Assembly: GCA_933822405.4 (NCBI GenBank)
Contig: CAKOGP040001759.1
Coordinates: 181,645-245,644, forward strand
Length of the DNA stretch: 64,000 bases
From: Cylindrotheca closterium
Lineage: Eukaryota > Bacillariophyta > Bacillariophyceae > Bacillariales > Bacillariaceae
Direction: 5' to 3'
The translations under genes were made by a program, and so were the position numbers. The notes under the pieces were generated by a model. That model worked only from the letters and a program-made list of their open reading frames with translations. It searched no databases and had not been told where the DNA came from. The first letter of the stretch is position 1; each line of letters starts with the position of its first letter. Positions 1 to 11,528 of this stretch are shown in pieces.

Positions 1-2
1 AA

Positions 3-1034
3 CAACAACAACAACAACAGCAACAAGACACCTCCATTCGAAATAACAATGGGTTTTCACGTTCTCTCAGAGGCTATAGTTCCAGACATGTTAGTTTCAA
101 GGAAGCGATTGAGGATCCAAGGTCTGACTTGAATGCATTTTTGGACACCAGTAAGCCAATTGGATCCAACATGTCCATGTTTCTACCACTGGCGCTCGAA
201 CCAATTCCTCTGCAACGAGAACGAATCATCATGTTAGCAGAAGCCTATGCGATTTATGGGAGTTTGTTCATCAATGCAATCTTTTTCATCTTTGAGTATG
301 GGGCTGACAAGCCATTTGAAAGCATCATGTTGGAACGAGCCTTCGAGGGGATGATTGCCATTGCAATGTTCAGCACCATTTGGACAGCTCTTGCTGGTGG
401 CAGTCTGTGGTTATTTTGTATTCTCAATTCCGCCTCCCGAAACGACTGGGTATATGGACTTCGGCATTGGCTTGCTTACATGCAAATTCTACAGCTAGTG
501 GTGTACTTTACGACAGCAGTGTCTTTCTTTCTCGGTATGTACAACCGCATGAACAATATTTCTGAGATTCAGTCGATTGTCTTTATGAGCATATTGGGGC
601 TTGGGGCAGTGGCATTGGGAAACGTGACCTCTAGTTTCCTGGCAAACTACATGTCTCTGGAAGGTTTTCATCTTCCTTTCATCCTAAAGGTAATGTTGTT
701 CTATCCAGTTGGAATTAGTAACAAGACACTGAAAGCAAAAGCCACCAAACAAGCTGAAGATCTGAAGGAAAGACTGGAAAGTGAAAAGGTCTTGAGCAAA
801 CAGGCACAGGCGCACCAAGATGAACTTCTAGACTTGTTGAGTGCGGCAGCGGCTGTTTTGGGAAGAAGCAATGCGGACACAAAACCGTATGTAGCCAAGC
901 TGCACAAAGATTGGTATGATAACGTTGAGAGTCTCAGCGATCTAAACGTGGATGACCTTAGTAAATACATGCCGAGACGTCTGGCGCAAAGTGTCTCGAC
1001 GTTGTTGCAGCAGCAACAAAACGATGGATCATAG
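3..1034 (+). CDS. Multipass membrane protein, 5' end cut by the window edge
   Basis: The reading frame is open from base 3 to the TAG at 1032-1034, so the gene starts upstream of the window. The visible 343 residues begin with a Gln run and a polar, Ser/Arg-rich stretch. They continue with about four hydrophobic segments: AYAIYGSLFINAIFFIF, an Ala/Ile/Trp-rich segment around GMIAIAMFSTIWTALAGG, one around LQLVVYFTTAVSFFLG, and one around VFMSILGLGAVALGNV. The tail after KAKATKQAEDLKERLESEK is charged and likely coiled coil. The first internal ATG is at 171, but the Gln-rich extension in frame argues that it is not the true start. I do not recognise the family. The coding call rests on frame length and a coherent membrane topology; the function is unknown. 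Confidence 0.7.
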   Translation, partial: QQQQQQQQDTSIRNNNGFSRSLRGYSSRHVSFKEAIEDPRSDLNAFLDTSKPIGSNMSMFLPLALEPIPLQRERIIMLAEAYAIYGSLFINAIFFIFEYGADKPFESIMLERAFEGMIAIAMFSTIWTALAGGSLWLFCILNSASRNDWVYGLRHWLAYMQILQLVVYFTTAVSFFLGMYNRMNNISEIQSIVFMSILGLGAVALGNVTSSFLANYMSLEGFHLPFILKVMLFYPVGISNKTLKAKATKQAEDLKERLESEKVLSKQAQAHQDELLDLLSAAAAVLGRSNADTKPYVAKLHKDWYDNVESLSDLNVDDLSKYMPRRLAQSVSTLLQQQQNDGS

Positions 1035-2445
1035 TCTTGCATTTGAGTCACACTGGACCCATCCAACCCTTATAGACAGCCCAACCTACTCTTGTGGCAA
1101 ATTGTCATTTGGGCAATGGAGAACCTAAGGAAAGCTGCAGTATCTATAGTATCTATAATGTAATCTAGTTTCCAACGGATGGCCATGTATGTTTTCATGA
1201 TAATGAAGAAAAAAACACTTAGCAACCACGGCAGTGTCAAGAACCACCTCTTCACTTTTCCATCAACGTCGGGACGCAATAAGATTTCAACCCCTTCCGT
1301 TCCAGGATAATCCTCAATGCCTTTTGGAATAGCCTTGGTACTACCGATCACTTTATGTATATAGGTAGTCTTTCGCATACAGCCCCTCTTCAATCGCCAC
1401 CACTACTACTTGCCGGCGCATGTTTGACTTCACGAACGGTTTGAGCATTTGATAGGAAAACTTGGCCCAGGGTCAAATCTACTGGAAATAACAATGGTCA
1501 TGAACGGCCCGAACCTAACTGGATTCAAGGAATCTTGATCAAGTCACGTCCTTGGTCTTGTGCAACTTGGATTCCAAAAAGGTGTAGCTAGTGAGGACTG
1601 ATCCATACAAAAGACGCGAGGAGCAGCAATGTCCTCTTGGATTAATGGTAGCGTAGCAAAAGTGTTCCCAATCAATCAATGGCTCCCAAATCCAACCAAC
1701 ATACCAAGGGCTGACAACAATCGTCGATGCTCATTTTTCATAAATCAAAAATATCGATAGAGTATCCTTGATGGAAGTGGCGGAAAGTTCCTCCTCCAGG
1801 TTATCTTTCATGTCCGGCATCCATTTGATGTTTGTATTATATTCTTGCACTGTGCATTACTATACACTATTACCATGATTATGATGGTGATGATGGAACA
1901 AATGTATTCAAGACTCCTACTCGATGTCCAACTCCTGTGTAGGGATTGTATGTTTTCTATCTGTCTTTCTGGCTCATTGTTTTAGTAACTCGTGTGTGTC
2001 TTCTTATGTGTGTATTGTGTCGATACTGCATAGCTATAGTATATATATAGAGAGAGAGTAGTAGAGCGACCCATCATCCTCCTACAAAAGTATAGTGTCA
2101 CAACAGTCAAGTTTCCAATCGTATTGATACCCGCCCGCTACAGTATTCTCAATAATTCGCATCGGCGGTGATGTCGTGGAGAGAGAATAATAGTTGTTCG
2201 GTGACATCCGCATGCCACAGACACCTACACACAATGGAAACGATGATTTTTGCGAAGGTTCGGCAGAAGATTCAGACAAGGATACAGAAGCCAGAAGCCG
2301 AACACGAAAGGTACTTTTGTAGTTTTCATTTGTATGATGGGTGTAGTTACAGTACAAGTATTTTAGTATTTAGAAACTCTCTAGGGTACAACTGTGTAGG
2401 TATATTGATTGAATAAAAGCCTTGGCTCCTTGATTGCTTTCACCA
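1035..2445. other. Intergenic stretch between two convergent genes
   Basis: This stretch lies between the stops of the flanking genes. The only possible gene is the small minus-strand ORF listed separately. Simple-sequence patches occur near 2036-2060 (ATAT then GAGAGA). No other frame looks like protein. Confidence 0.5.
1070..1378 (-). CDS. Possible small single-pass membrane protein
   Basis: An ATG at 1378 on the minus strand opens 102 codons ending at 1070. The product would have a polar N-terminus (EGVEILLRPDVDGKVKRW) followed by one hydrophobic segment (FLTLPWLLSVFFFIIM). It would be convergent with the preceding gene, with stops 36 bases apart. I know of no family match. The ORF is short enough to be chance; the alternation of charged and hydrophobic segments is the only support. 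Confidence 0.25.
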   Translation of the reverse strand: MRKTTYIHKVIGSTKAIPKGIEDYPGTEGVEILLRPDVDGKVKRWFLTLPWLLSVFFFIIMKTYMAIRWKLDYIIDTIDTAAFLRFSIAQMTICHKSRLGCL

Positions 2446-3312
2446 TCACCATGCTTCAATTTGGAAGAAAATCTCGTCCAAGTATGTTTCTGTAATACCA
2501 CCAATAGTACCCATGACTTCCTTGAACCGATTTTTCTTTGCCACCTTGTTGTTGTTATTGTTGTCATCAACAACTTCTTGCTTGTCGTGGGCATTGTTGG
2601 CCATGAAGCTCAAAAAAGTCTGCCAGACTACGCCGACACAGTTAATAACAAGGACTTGGAACTTGACGGGGGCGTATCGAAAGGTCACCAACATGGTGGG
2701 GACCCACAAAATCCATTCCGCCACGATGATTTGTCCCAGCTCGTTGGACAGCATGGTCTTGATCTTGTCCGGTGAGGTTCCTTCGAGAGTCCAAAGACCG
2801 CCCAAAAAGGCAGGGATGTAAATCGGCGAAAAGACAAACTCATCCCAAAAGGTTCGTTGCATGACCCGAGCAATGGAGGTTCCAGGAACGGAACGATTGA
2901 TAAAGGAATACCAATGGTGCAAGACTGGAGCCACAAAGACGGCATTCAAAAAGGCAAATCGACCCACTGCGCCCCATTGCACAATAAACTTCTTCTCTTC
3001 TTCTCGAAGCTCTGCAAGGGCGGTTTCTCCATTCGCATTGGCCATTCGCGTTTCATAGTCTTCTTTGGCCTCTTCTTGATCCGTATGGAACTTGATGTAC
3101 TGTGCCAAAATGTTGCCCGTAGACGAAATGACGGCAGCAGAAGCAGCTTTGGTGACAATGGGCCGTTCGTCCAATTGGCGGGAGTACCACGCAAAAGCGG
3201 ATTCATTCTCGTGCTGTCGAACTTCTCGCAGCTTGAAGGAAGCCGTGGAAAAGTTTCGCTTCAGACGTTTGAACTGAAGGCGCACGAATGCTTGAGCTTT
3301 CACAGAGTTCAT
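2446..3312 (-). CDS. Mpv17/PMP22-family membrane protein
   Basis: Starts at ATG 3312 and encodes 288 residues. The C-terminal half carries the Mpv17/PMP22 pattern: an aromatic-rich VLHHWYSFINR segment, a middle DEFVFSPIYIPAFL segment, and the closing EWILWVPTMLVTF...YAPVKFQVLVINCVGVVWQTFLSF block. That block corresponds to the family's W-x2-WP...F..VP...R......W..YLS signature. The N-terminus is basic and Ser/Arg-rich (VRLQFKRLKRNFSTASFK), as in mitochondrial presequences, and an acidic insert (about residues 75-100) precedes the core. Members form small four-helix channels in mitochondrial inner or peroxisomal membranes. Mitochondrial location is inferred from the N-terminus only. Single exon. 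Confidence 0.85.
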   Translation of the reverse strand: MNSVKAQAFVRLQFKRLKRNFSTASFKLREVRQHENESAFAWYSRQLDERPIVTKAASAAVISSTGNILAQYIKFHTDQEEAKEDYETRMANANGETALAELREEEKKFIVQWGAVGRFAFLNAVFVAPVLHHWYSFINRSVPGTSIARVMQRTFWDEFVFSPIYIPAFLGGLWTLEGTSPDKIKTMLSNELGQIIVAEWILWVPTMLVTFRYAPVKFQVLVINCVGVVWQTFLSFMANNAHDKQEVVDDNNNNNKVAKKNRFKEVMGTIGGITETYLDEIFFQIEAW

Positions 3313-4126
3313 TGTCTTTGTTTAGTAGTGTGAAGTGTGTAAAGCGTATCACAGGGTTGTGGATGGGTAGTAGCAGTGATGTGGTTGGTAGTTGTCACTG
3401 GGTAGAAGCTCTTGCCCCATTCTCAAATCCCAAAAAAATACGTTTGGAAAAATGTGAGAAGAGGTGTGAGATTCCCGATCGAGGATGAAAAAAAAAAAAA
3501 AAAGGGCGAGGACAAAAACTGTGATTTTGCTTGGCAAACATCTCGTAGAATACAGGTAGAAATTGTACTGGATCGAACGATTGATTTTTCAACGCAACAA
3601 CTTGACAAGAACACGTACCACGAGTACAGAAGTATCCCATGCTCGAGGTAAGAAGTAACATTTTACTTATGTGCCGAAACTCCGCTTGTTAAGTGCGGAC
3701 TTCCGCGAGCTCTAAGTGATACAGATGACGGATCAAGTTCGAGTTCGAATTCGGCTTTTGGACTAGTTCGAATTCGAATTGGACTACATCGAATACACAG
3801 ACGTGTGATTGGATGTGATGTGGTGACAACTTGAAGATTCAAACAAATTGAAAATGATTGACAACTTGAAGGTTCGGAGTTGCCACATCAACGAACTCGT
3901 TTGGCGCAGTCAACGAATGTAATGTATGCAAGTACAATACATAGTCCTACTATTACATGTGTACTAGTTTATTATTGCTATTATTATTATTATTATTCCA
4001 GAGCTGTAGCTTGTGCGCTCCTGTTCTAGCTATTTTCGTTTTTGCTTGCTTCGTTTGTTTGTGTATTTATTTACATCGTCGTACACGTACCTCCATCCGA
4101 CCATCCTGAAAGCAAACTAACTTGAT
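3313..4126. other. Intergenic with A-run and TTCGAATTCG repeats
   Basis: No gene seen. It holds an A-run at about 3487-3502, a pair of related palindromic motifs built on TTCGAATTCG (3738-3754 and 3764-3782), and two copies of a short GACAACTTGAAG-type direct repeat near 3827 and 3860. A TTATTATTATT microsatellite lies near 3980. Confidence 0.5.
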
Positions 4127-5027
4127 TTACCAAAGATTGAACAGTGTAGGTTTGGAAATGGAGGCAAAGTATGGGTGTCGAACAATCTTTTGGGCACTGG
4201 GGCGTTGTTTGGGATCCAGGGCAAGGCAGAGTGACACCAAATCAGCCAAGTCGTCGTCCTCAATGCCAATGGACGGGTTGGGGACATTCTTATGAGACAG
4301 TTTTTGCATAATGGCATCGGGACTATTGCCGTCGTAGTATCCGATTCCAGTGGCAAGCTCGTAGGCTAGCATTCCAAAGCTCCATACATCATAACTGTAG
4401 TCCAACACAAAGCTATGAGGATCTCCAGAGACGTACTCCTTGGCGAATTCAGGTGGACTAGCTTCCGGAGTGAAATCTCGTGGATGTTCCTTCCAATTCA
4501 TGGCAGATTCCAAGTCAATCGCCTTGACCTTGTGTCCACCATCTTCTTCTTTACTGTCACTTTCCACGACGACAAAATTTTCCGTCTTGCAATCGGTCCA
4601 GACCATGCGTGCCCCGTGCATGGTATCCAGACATTGACCAACTGAATACAGCGCTTCCTTTAAATCGTTCCCTTCCATTCCTATCCATCGTCGGTGTTCC
4701 TTGAGATCCCGGACACCACGCTCCAATACCAAGGCAGACTTGCCAGGCCGATCTTGGACGTCCGACACAAAGTCGTGACACTTGACCACAACTCCCTTGC
4801 TAACACCCGAAGCAACACGCTTGTAAATAGAATGTTCCTTCTTCATGGCATCTGTATTCTCAGACAGCTTGATAACAATGGGATTGCCAGTAGGCTTATC
4901 ATTGGTATCCGCATGGTAGGCACCCAAAATGAGACAACGACCCGTGACGCTCTTTTTGGCTTTCCCGGCCAACAAATACTTTCCGTCGCAAATGGTCCTG
5001 CCCGTCAAGGTCAATTCGTCCTTGTGG

Positions 5028-5061
<34 letters not shown>

Positions 5062-7585
5062 GGGATATGGCCTTTGACTTTTGGGCCTTTCGTTTTCCAT
5101 ATGCAGAGGTAGACGTGCGTGCGGTAGCTTTCGTTGGTTCTGGCGTTTGCTTTTCGGCTGGAATGCTGTTTCCGTGTGTCAATAATTTGTCTTTGGGACT
5201 TCCAGTTGACTTGGACCCAAAAATGTTGAATGGTGTATACGGCTGGCGTTTGCTACCAGTACCTTGATCCTCTGGCTCCTTGTTGTTGTTGTTGGTATTA
5301 TTGAACTCCTTGGTTTTTCCCTCTTGTGTCTTTTCGGTGTGAGCATTGCCAAAAAAGTTGATTCGAGGCAGTGGAATAGAGGTCGATGGTGGCGACTTGG
5401 CGGCATCCGGTGTTTTTGGTGGTTTGGTTTTGGCTGCTGTGTCCTCTTTACTTTTCTTCTTGGCCTTGCTACTGGCAGAGCCAAAGATACTGCTAATGGT
5501 TGGAGTTACTGTCTTTTTCGACTTGGGTGTTTCTGCTTTGATTGGCTTGGGTTCTTCGTCTTTCTTGAGTGACGTCTCCTTCTTTGCTGGCTTGTTTTGC
5601 AAATTAGCAAACAGATCGATAGATGGTGACGACTTTTTTGCTTTCGTTTCTTTCGTTGCGGCCGGAGTAGGTGGAGATGATGGAACTTGCTCTTTCACCC
5701 CTACTGATGGTGCAGGTTTGGTGGATGCGGCGGCAGCTGGTTGCTTTGGAGCGATTGTCTTGTTCGTCTTCTTGGTGCCCAACTTGTACCGAGATCCGGA
5801 TTTGGTGTTAACCGTGATGCCATCACGGGCACCCATTGGATTCACCAACGCACTCGTTCGAACAGGTTCACCATCTGGTAAGGATGGGTGATTGAATACA
5901 GATCCGATTACTTCACCATCTTTTGTCAATTCCCAATTCTCAAGACGGGGAGTTTTGAGTGCTGTGACAACTGGTGAGCTCTCTTTGGGAGGCTGTTCCG
6001 TTTGCTTCTTGGTTGGAGCAGTCGTTGTTTTCTTTGGTTGCAATGACGATGATGATGATGAGGATTGAGCAATTATTTGGGCTCTTGCCAGTTTGGTTTC
6101 CATTCGACCAATTTTGACCATGCGCTCGGCTAGAGATTGCTTGACCCGTGTAAGTTCCTTTTGAGAGCTTGTGGAAGCCTCTTTGGAAGCCTCCGTTTCA
6201 TGCCTGGCCTTTTCAAGTGTTCCTTCGAGCTCTTGTTTGGCAACCTCCAAATTGGAAATGGTTTCACGAGCCTTGGCATCATTAACGGCCAATTTGGTCA
6301 TTTCCGATTCCAGCTTATCAATTTTCGCTACAAGTTGTTGCTCCTTGGTTTTAAAAGCTGCTAATTCGGATTTGGCACTGGCTGTATGTTTTTCCAAAGC
6401 TTGTTTGGATCTGGTCAATTCCGATTCAACTTGTTCCAAATTTTGATTGGCCAACTCGAGAGCCTCTTGCTGTTCGTTTAGTTTCGTTTGCAGAAGTGCA
6501 CCCTCTGTATCTTGTTGCTGTTGTTGTTGTTGCTTGGTGGTGGTATCCTTGTCTTCGACATTCGCCATCATGGCCTTGGCGGCGGCGGATGCTTCCGCTT
6601 CCAATCGCAGATTGACTTGTTCCAGCTCCAGCCGTTGCTTTTCTTCATGCCTCAATTGCTGTTCCAATTCTTTTTTCTCTTGATCGTGTCGTTCTTGTTG
6701 CAACTCCAGCAGTTGGGTAAGATCCCTTTGCGTCAGGACCAATCCTTCTTTTGGAACGGAAGAAGGATTTTGCAGCAAACTTTCCAAGGAACCAAGGGAA
6801 GAAAGTTGCTGTGGGGCTTTCGAGGAGGTTGCCGCCAATGTTTGTTCCACTTGGAATTGTGCCATGATTTGTTCATTGAATTGTTCAAGGCGTTGCAACT
6901 CTTGTTCGAGGCGGACTTGTTCTTCCTTAAACTCTCGAGTCTCCAATTCATTGACAACTTGAGTTTCGTGAAGGGTATCTTCCAACACCTGAATGGTCGC
7001 CAGAAGTGTCTCTTCCAGTTCCTTTAGAATTGGATCTTCCTCATAATCTTCTTGCTCTTCTTCTTCATAAACATCAACGTCGTACAGCAGCGTTTCGTTC
7101 AGAGTCTCAGGAATGCTGGTACTACGTTCCTCATCATCATCATCATATTCAGATGATTCAGCCTTGTTATAATTAGTAGTAGTACTACCATCGTCTAGAG
7201 TCGTCAATAAATCACTCATTTGTTCCGACATGGCTTGCATCATGTCTTCGTCGTTCAAGCCAACTAAGGACGATTCGTCACCAAGTTCGACATGGCGACG
7301 AAGAACATTATTCTGTTCTTGCAATGATGATGTTAATGAGGAGGCATCATCATCATCGTCATTGAATTGCGTCAAGGATGATTGCTTCAATTCGGATGCG
7401 TGCAATGGCGGCTGCTGGAGGGTTCGAGGAACAGATCTTCCAGCTTGCGGCATTCCTATGGAACCAAAGGCATCGACCGCTGAAGATACGACGATTGCCG
7501 ACAGAATGGATATTTGAAATATGACAGACATTGACGCTGAAGCTGGACATTGCTGCCTTTGGCGTTTCATGGTGGTAATTGTCAT
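4127..7585 (-). CDS. Plastid-targeted coiled-coil protein with C-terminal atypical protein-kinase domain
   Basis: The frame opens upstream, but the first ATG giving a sensible N-terminus is 7585 (alternatives 7570 and 7532), yielding about 1152 residues. The N-terminus is a signal peptide: basic MKRQRQQ, hydrophobic SVIFQISILSAIVVSSA, then VDAFGS. This resembles the A-F cleavage motif of diatom bipartite plastid presequences. An acidic region follows, then a long Gln/Glu/Lys coiled coil (roughly residues 190-520) and a Pro/Ser/Lys-rich linker with a long Gln run. The final 265 or so residues are kinase-like: VIKL supplies the ATP-site Lys, WTDCKTEN stands at the HRDxKxxN loop, IDLESA at DFG, SPPE at APE, and YDVWSFGMLAYEL is the helix-F Asp region. 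The catalytic Asp, Lys and Asn are kept. His-Arg is replaced by Trp-Thr and DFG is DLE, so activity is uncertain. Substrate unknown. Confidence 0.8.
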
Positions 7586-8281
7586 CTTTGCTTTGTTTAA
7601 TGTATTGTTCAGTGCTGGTGATGGTGATGCTTGTGTAACAATCGGCAAGTGCGATGGATGCCTTCACAGTGGATGATGGTTGGTTTGATTTGTATGTGGG
7701 AAAAGGATCTGGAAGCTATTATTTTCGGCCGAAAGCTTCCCCCGTCCATGTGGCACCAATCAGATGGTTTCTCAAAAATTTGGATTCCATTCTTCGTCTG
7801 TGGAAATTCTGTACAAAACCTACCATAGAGTTTGAATTTGACGCCTGGCAGCTTGCGGACTGCTCTCTCCGGATCGTCATGGAAGAACAAACAGACAAAC
7901 AGAGACCTTGCTTCAACTTGGAACGATTTCATCAGATTCTCTTGTTCGTTTCCTTTTTTGGCTCGGTCCAAAGAATCTTAGCCAATTTGGATCCTGGTGG
8001 CAGATGCTCTAATGCATTATCTTCTTTGTCCCATTACGTCTAACGGAAGGAGTGTAGATATACTGTAATGGTCTTAGGGTTGGGTTTTCATCTGATTTGC
8101 TCATGAGGTTACTACATAATGATCTATTATTATAGTATCTATCTTCTTTTACTGTTTCATTCTATGATACATCATTATAACACGACGCTATTGCCCCTGG
8201 GCACATATGCATCCATTCTTCTTCATCCACCAATTTTGCGTACTTATAAACATAAAATCTAGCACGCCCATTTTTATACAA
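7586..8281. other. Upstream region of the kinase-like gene
   Basis: Presumed 5' UTR and promoter of the minus-strand kinase-like gene, plus the 3' flank of the LRR gene. A plus-strand frame from ATG 7654 (129 codons) and a minus-strand frame overlap here. Neither resembles a known protein, and I do not call them. Confidence 0.4.
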
Positions 8282-8437
8282 TCATTCCGCTCCTTGCGAC
8301 GACGAATCCCATGCTTGCAATTGGACCGGGCACCGACAAAATGGCATGACATTCGAAATGATCAATTCGGCACCACTGTTGATTCGGCAATTGTTTCGCA
8401 TTGCCAAAGCTTCCGGGTCATCGGTCTCCACCACTTC

Positions 8438-8470
<33 letters not shown>

Positions 8471-10228
8471 TTGAGCATGACCACCACCAACAGCACCAAC
8501 AGCACCATCAGTACTACTTTTCTCCTCCTCTTCCACCACAGTCTTGGAAATAATGCTGCTCCTATCAACGATACTTTCTCGTTCCGTTGTCAAGATGCTA
8601 TAACGATCGGCAGTGCTACTAGCAGTAGTTTCCATGGACGAACGTGTCGTTGTGTGAGTAGTATGAGTGGAACTCGACAATCTTTTGCTGGGATCCACCA
8701 TAACTTCTTTGGCATCATTATTTTTTTCGTCCTCTTGTTCTTGTTGTTCCGCAGCAGAATTAGAATCAGAATCAGCAGTAGCAGTAGCAGCTACTTCTAG
8801 AACAACGGGAAGCTCCACATGCTGCTGGTGCTGGTGCTGGTTCTTGCCATCAACGTCACCTTGACTTGTTGTGTTTGTGGTTTGGTCGACCTTGCTTTTC
8901 CAGGCAACCAATTCCAAGATCGATGTCAGTTCCTTTAGTTCGCACAAATTCACCAAATCGTAAACAGCATTCACTTGCTTGTCTTTTTCCTTCCACGTTT
9001 TGCGTCCACCATCTGGGATCAAATCAATGGACTGTATGATTGCCTCCCTCCATGGCGCGTATTCCAAAAGTTCGAGTCGGTCGACAATGGTCCAATGAAT
9101 GACGCATTTCAGCACCGCCGCCGACACAAACATGATGGAAAAACTATCGACAATTGCATGCCAGGGTATTTCTTCCACCGCATTCTCCGGCGATAGTCGC
9201 TTGTGGGTGTCCAAAAGGTATTGCGCAATTTCCAAGGGCGCGTCACTCAAACAAGCATAATAAATTGGCAAGTATCCCCAAGTATCATACACAGTCAAAT
9301 CTTCTGGATAGGTTTCCACCAAGAATTGGTAGAGTTCCATATTACCTTGCTGCTTCTTGGACATGGCCAAGATGTGGAGTGGCGTGAGGCCAAAGGCATC
9401 TTGTTGCACACGACAAGGCACACCACCGCCCACAGTTTCCAAAGCATCCATATCCATCATGGCTTCCGAAAGTTCTTGCAAGGTTTCTTCCGTCGATTGG
9501 TGGGCCTGGTAGTAACAAATCTTGTGCAAGGGCAAGTCATCAAACCTCGTCTTGAGGGCTTCCACCAAACTATCCTCTTCTGGGAACTTATCCTGGAGTT
9601 TGAAACAACATTCAAAGGCATTCTCACCAATCACATTCACAGTATCAGGAATGGCCACATTCCGTAACTCCAAGCACTGGAAGAAGGCTTCCGAATGAAT
9701 GGCCGTAACTCCATGGGGAATCTCAATCGAAATCATATCCGTACAACAACTGAAGACCTTATCGCCCACTTCTGTCATACTCCTGGGTATTTTCACATTT
9801 CGAAAGGAACAAGAGGGAAAGGCAGCTCTCCCTATTCGTTCCAATCCTTCCGGTAAATCCAGAGAATTCATCGCCAGACAGCTCGAAAAGGCCATGTCTC
9901 CAATTTCCTTCACGGTGGGCGGTATTTGTGGATCTTTCAGCGCATAACAGTCAAGAAAGGCACGACCCATGATGCGGACCAGACCATGGGGCAATTCAAT
10001 CGACCTCATTTGTCCACAGCCAGCAAAGGTGTCCCATTCAATGACTCTCACCGAGGGATCCACTCGGACGTTCAAGACATCGTCCGGTATTTGGTCTCGC
10101 GTTTGACCCGTGTAAAGATACAAATCAGGGTTCGTAAAGTGGGTGATGGCCCGTCGAAAAAGCAGTTGTTGTTGTTGGAGAAAGGATATCTCTCGGGGAG
10201 GAGAGTCTTCCTCCCTGTGGTCTGCCAT
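8282..10228 (-). CDS. BspA-type leucine-rich-repeat protein with ankyrin-like middle and acidic tail
   Basis: ATG at 10228, 648 residues, single exon. Residues about 50-215 are LRR_5/BspA-type repeats of roughly 23 residues, e.g. IELPHGLVRIMGRAFLDCYAL, LPEGLERIGRAAFPSCSF, IPHGVTAIHSEAFFQCLELR and IPDTVNVIGENAFECC. The middle has ankyrin-like helices (DAFGLTPLHILAMSKK, YDTWGYLPIYYACLSDAP). The C-terminal third is low complexity, rich in Ser/Thr/Gln, with a run of about ten Asp encoded by a GAT repeat, then a Cys/Ser-rich end. Such LRR_5 proteins are an expanded family in diatoms, generally of unknown role. Neither a signal peptide nor a membrane anchor is obvious, so a cytosolic protein-protein interaction role is inferred. 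Confidence 0.85.
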
Positions 10229-11528
10229 GATGCTGAAGGTATGTTGTTTTGCTACAGTAGCCTACAGTATAATTATATCTTTTTATAATAATACTCTGTT
10301 ATAAACCGAAGATGATTTTGTGTTGGAGAGTCAGTCACTGGTACTAATAAGGATCGTCACCACAACCCAAGCAGTCATGGATGTCACTTTTTTGAAGTGA
10401 TATCAGAAACAATTGTGACGCAATGCTCAATGCACTCACGCAGGAAACGTACCAATACCGGTAGGTCGAAGGGTGATCAAATTACTTGACACTACACACG
10501 TGCCATTTTCTCCCTTTAGAAACACGGATCTGGCTAGGACAGCAGTTACTTAATAGTCATGAATATGGCGACTTTCGATTGACACATTGATCCGGCTATC
10601 GGGAACCACACACAAAAATGCGAAACGGCGAAACTGCAGGAGCAACCGCCAGACTGACCACTCTTGGATGCTACTCGTCTTGCCGTCATCCTGGGAATTT
10701 GGGTCGTCTTGTCATCCTCCCGAGAATTTGTATCAGAACATGACCAACACGATATCTTGGATTTGTCAATAGCGGCACGTCGAGGGTTTTTATGTTCGAC
10801 ATCTGGCCTTACGGTCGGACGTCGACCGGAACGTGACCCTCTGAGCAAGAGTTTCCGCTGTGATGGTTCAGCCCCCGACAGCCATCCATCCATGAATTTG
10901 GTCTGACCACATCCAAGTACGGAGAGATTCTTCAAAGGGAGAGCCAGCTCGTCGCAACGGATCTTTTCTCGTCCTTCAGTCTTCCGGGACGTGACCCTCT
11001 GTGCCTAATTCTCCCACACAAACTTCGTAACGAGAGCCAATAGCTTTCTGAATGGAAAACTTTGACTTAGGGAAATTCCCTTTCAGATCTCTGAGACGAA
11101 CACTGATAAAATGTTCTTATCGTATCAATTATGTCGAAAATATCAAAACAATATCCTTCAAGGGAATCTTGGATCTTTGAAAAACATTATGAGTCCAAGT
11201 GGAGGGTAAAGAATGGGAGTTTCTTGTCAAAGAATGGAAGTTTCTAGTCAACGAACTAGTCACATTTTTTTTCGAACCACCCGGACTAGTAAAGTTTGTT
11301 TTGAGATAAAACTCGACTTATGGTTTTTCTTTGGGCCTCATTTGACCAGTGAAAGGGGTCTATCAACAACGCCACTACATCATGTAAAACGCTTACCTTT
11401 GCAGGAGCTCAATTCGAAAAGCAGATCTTTTCTGCGGTTTGAGACAATTAATTTCTCATCAATATCATAGTTTTTGGATTTTTGCCATTTACCCATCACA
11501 TCTGTCTCTACTCCCACGACCCTAAACG
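10229..11528. other. Intergenic, divergent promoter region
   Basis: Lies between the minus-strand LRR gene and the plus-strand DUF6824-like gene, so it should contain both promoters. A TACCGGTA palindrome is at 10456-10463. A GACGTGACCCTCTG-type motif occurs twice (near 10829 and 10988). A short tandem repeat of GAATGG(G/A)AGTTTCT(T/A)GTCA lies near 11211-11253. I see no credible gene. Confidence 0.4.

Noticed and set aside
1625..1700. tRNA-like TTAATGGTAGCG D-arm pattern
   Set aside because: No matching T-arm (GGTTCGAATCC type) or acceptor stem at the right distance.
7654..8043. 129-codon plus-strand ORF
   Set aside because: Lies in the presumed 5' flank of the kinase-like gene, competes with an opposite-strand frame, and has no recognisable features.
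10546..10935. 129-codon minus-strand ORF
   Set aside because: Begins at TTG and reads as low-quality, Cys/Ser/Arg-rich text without homology pattern.
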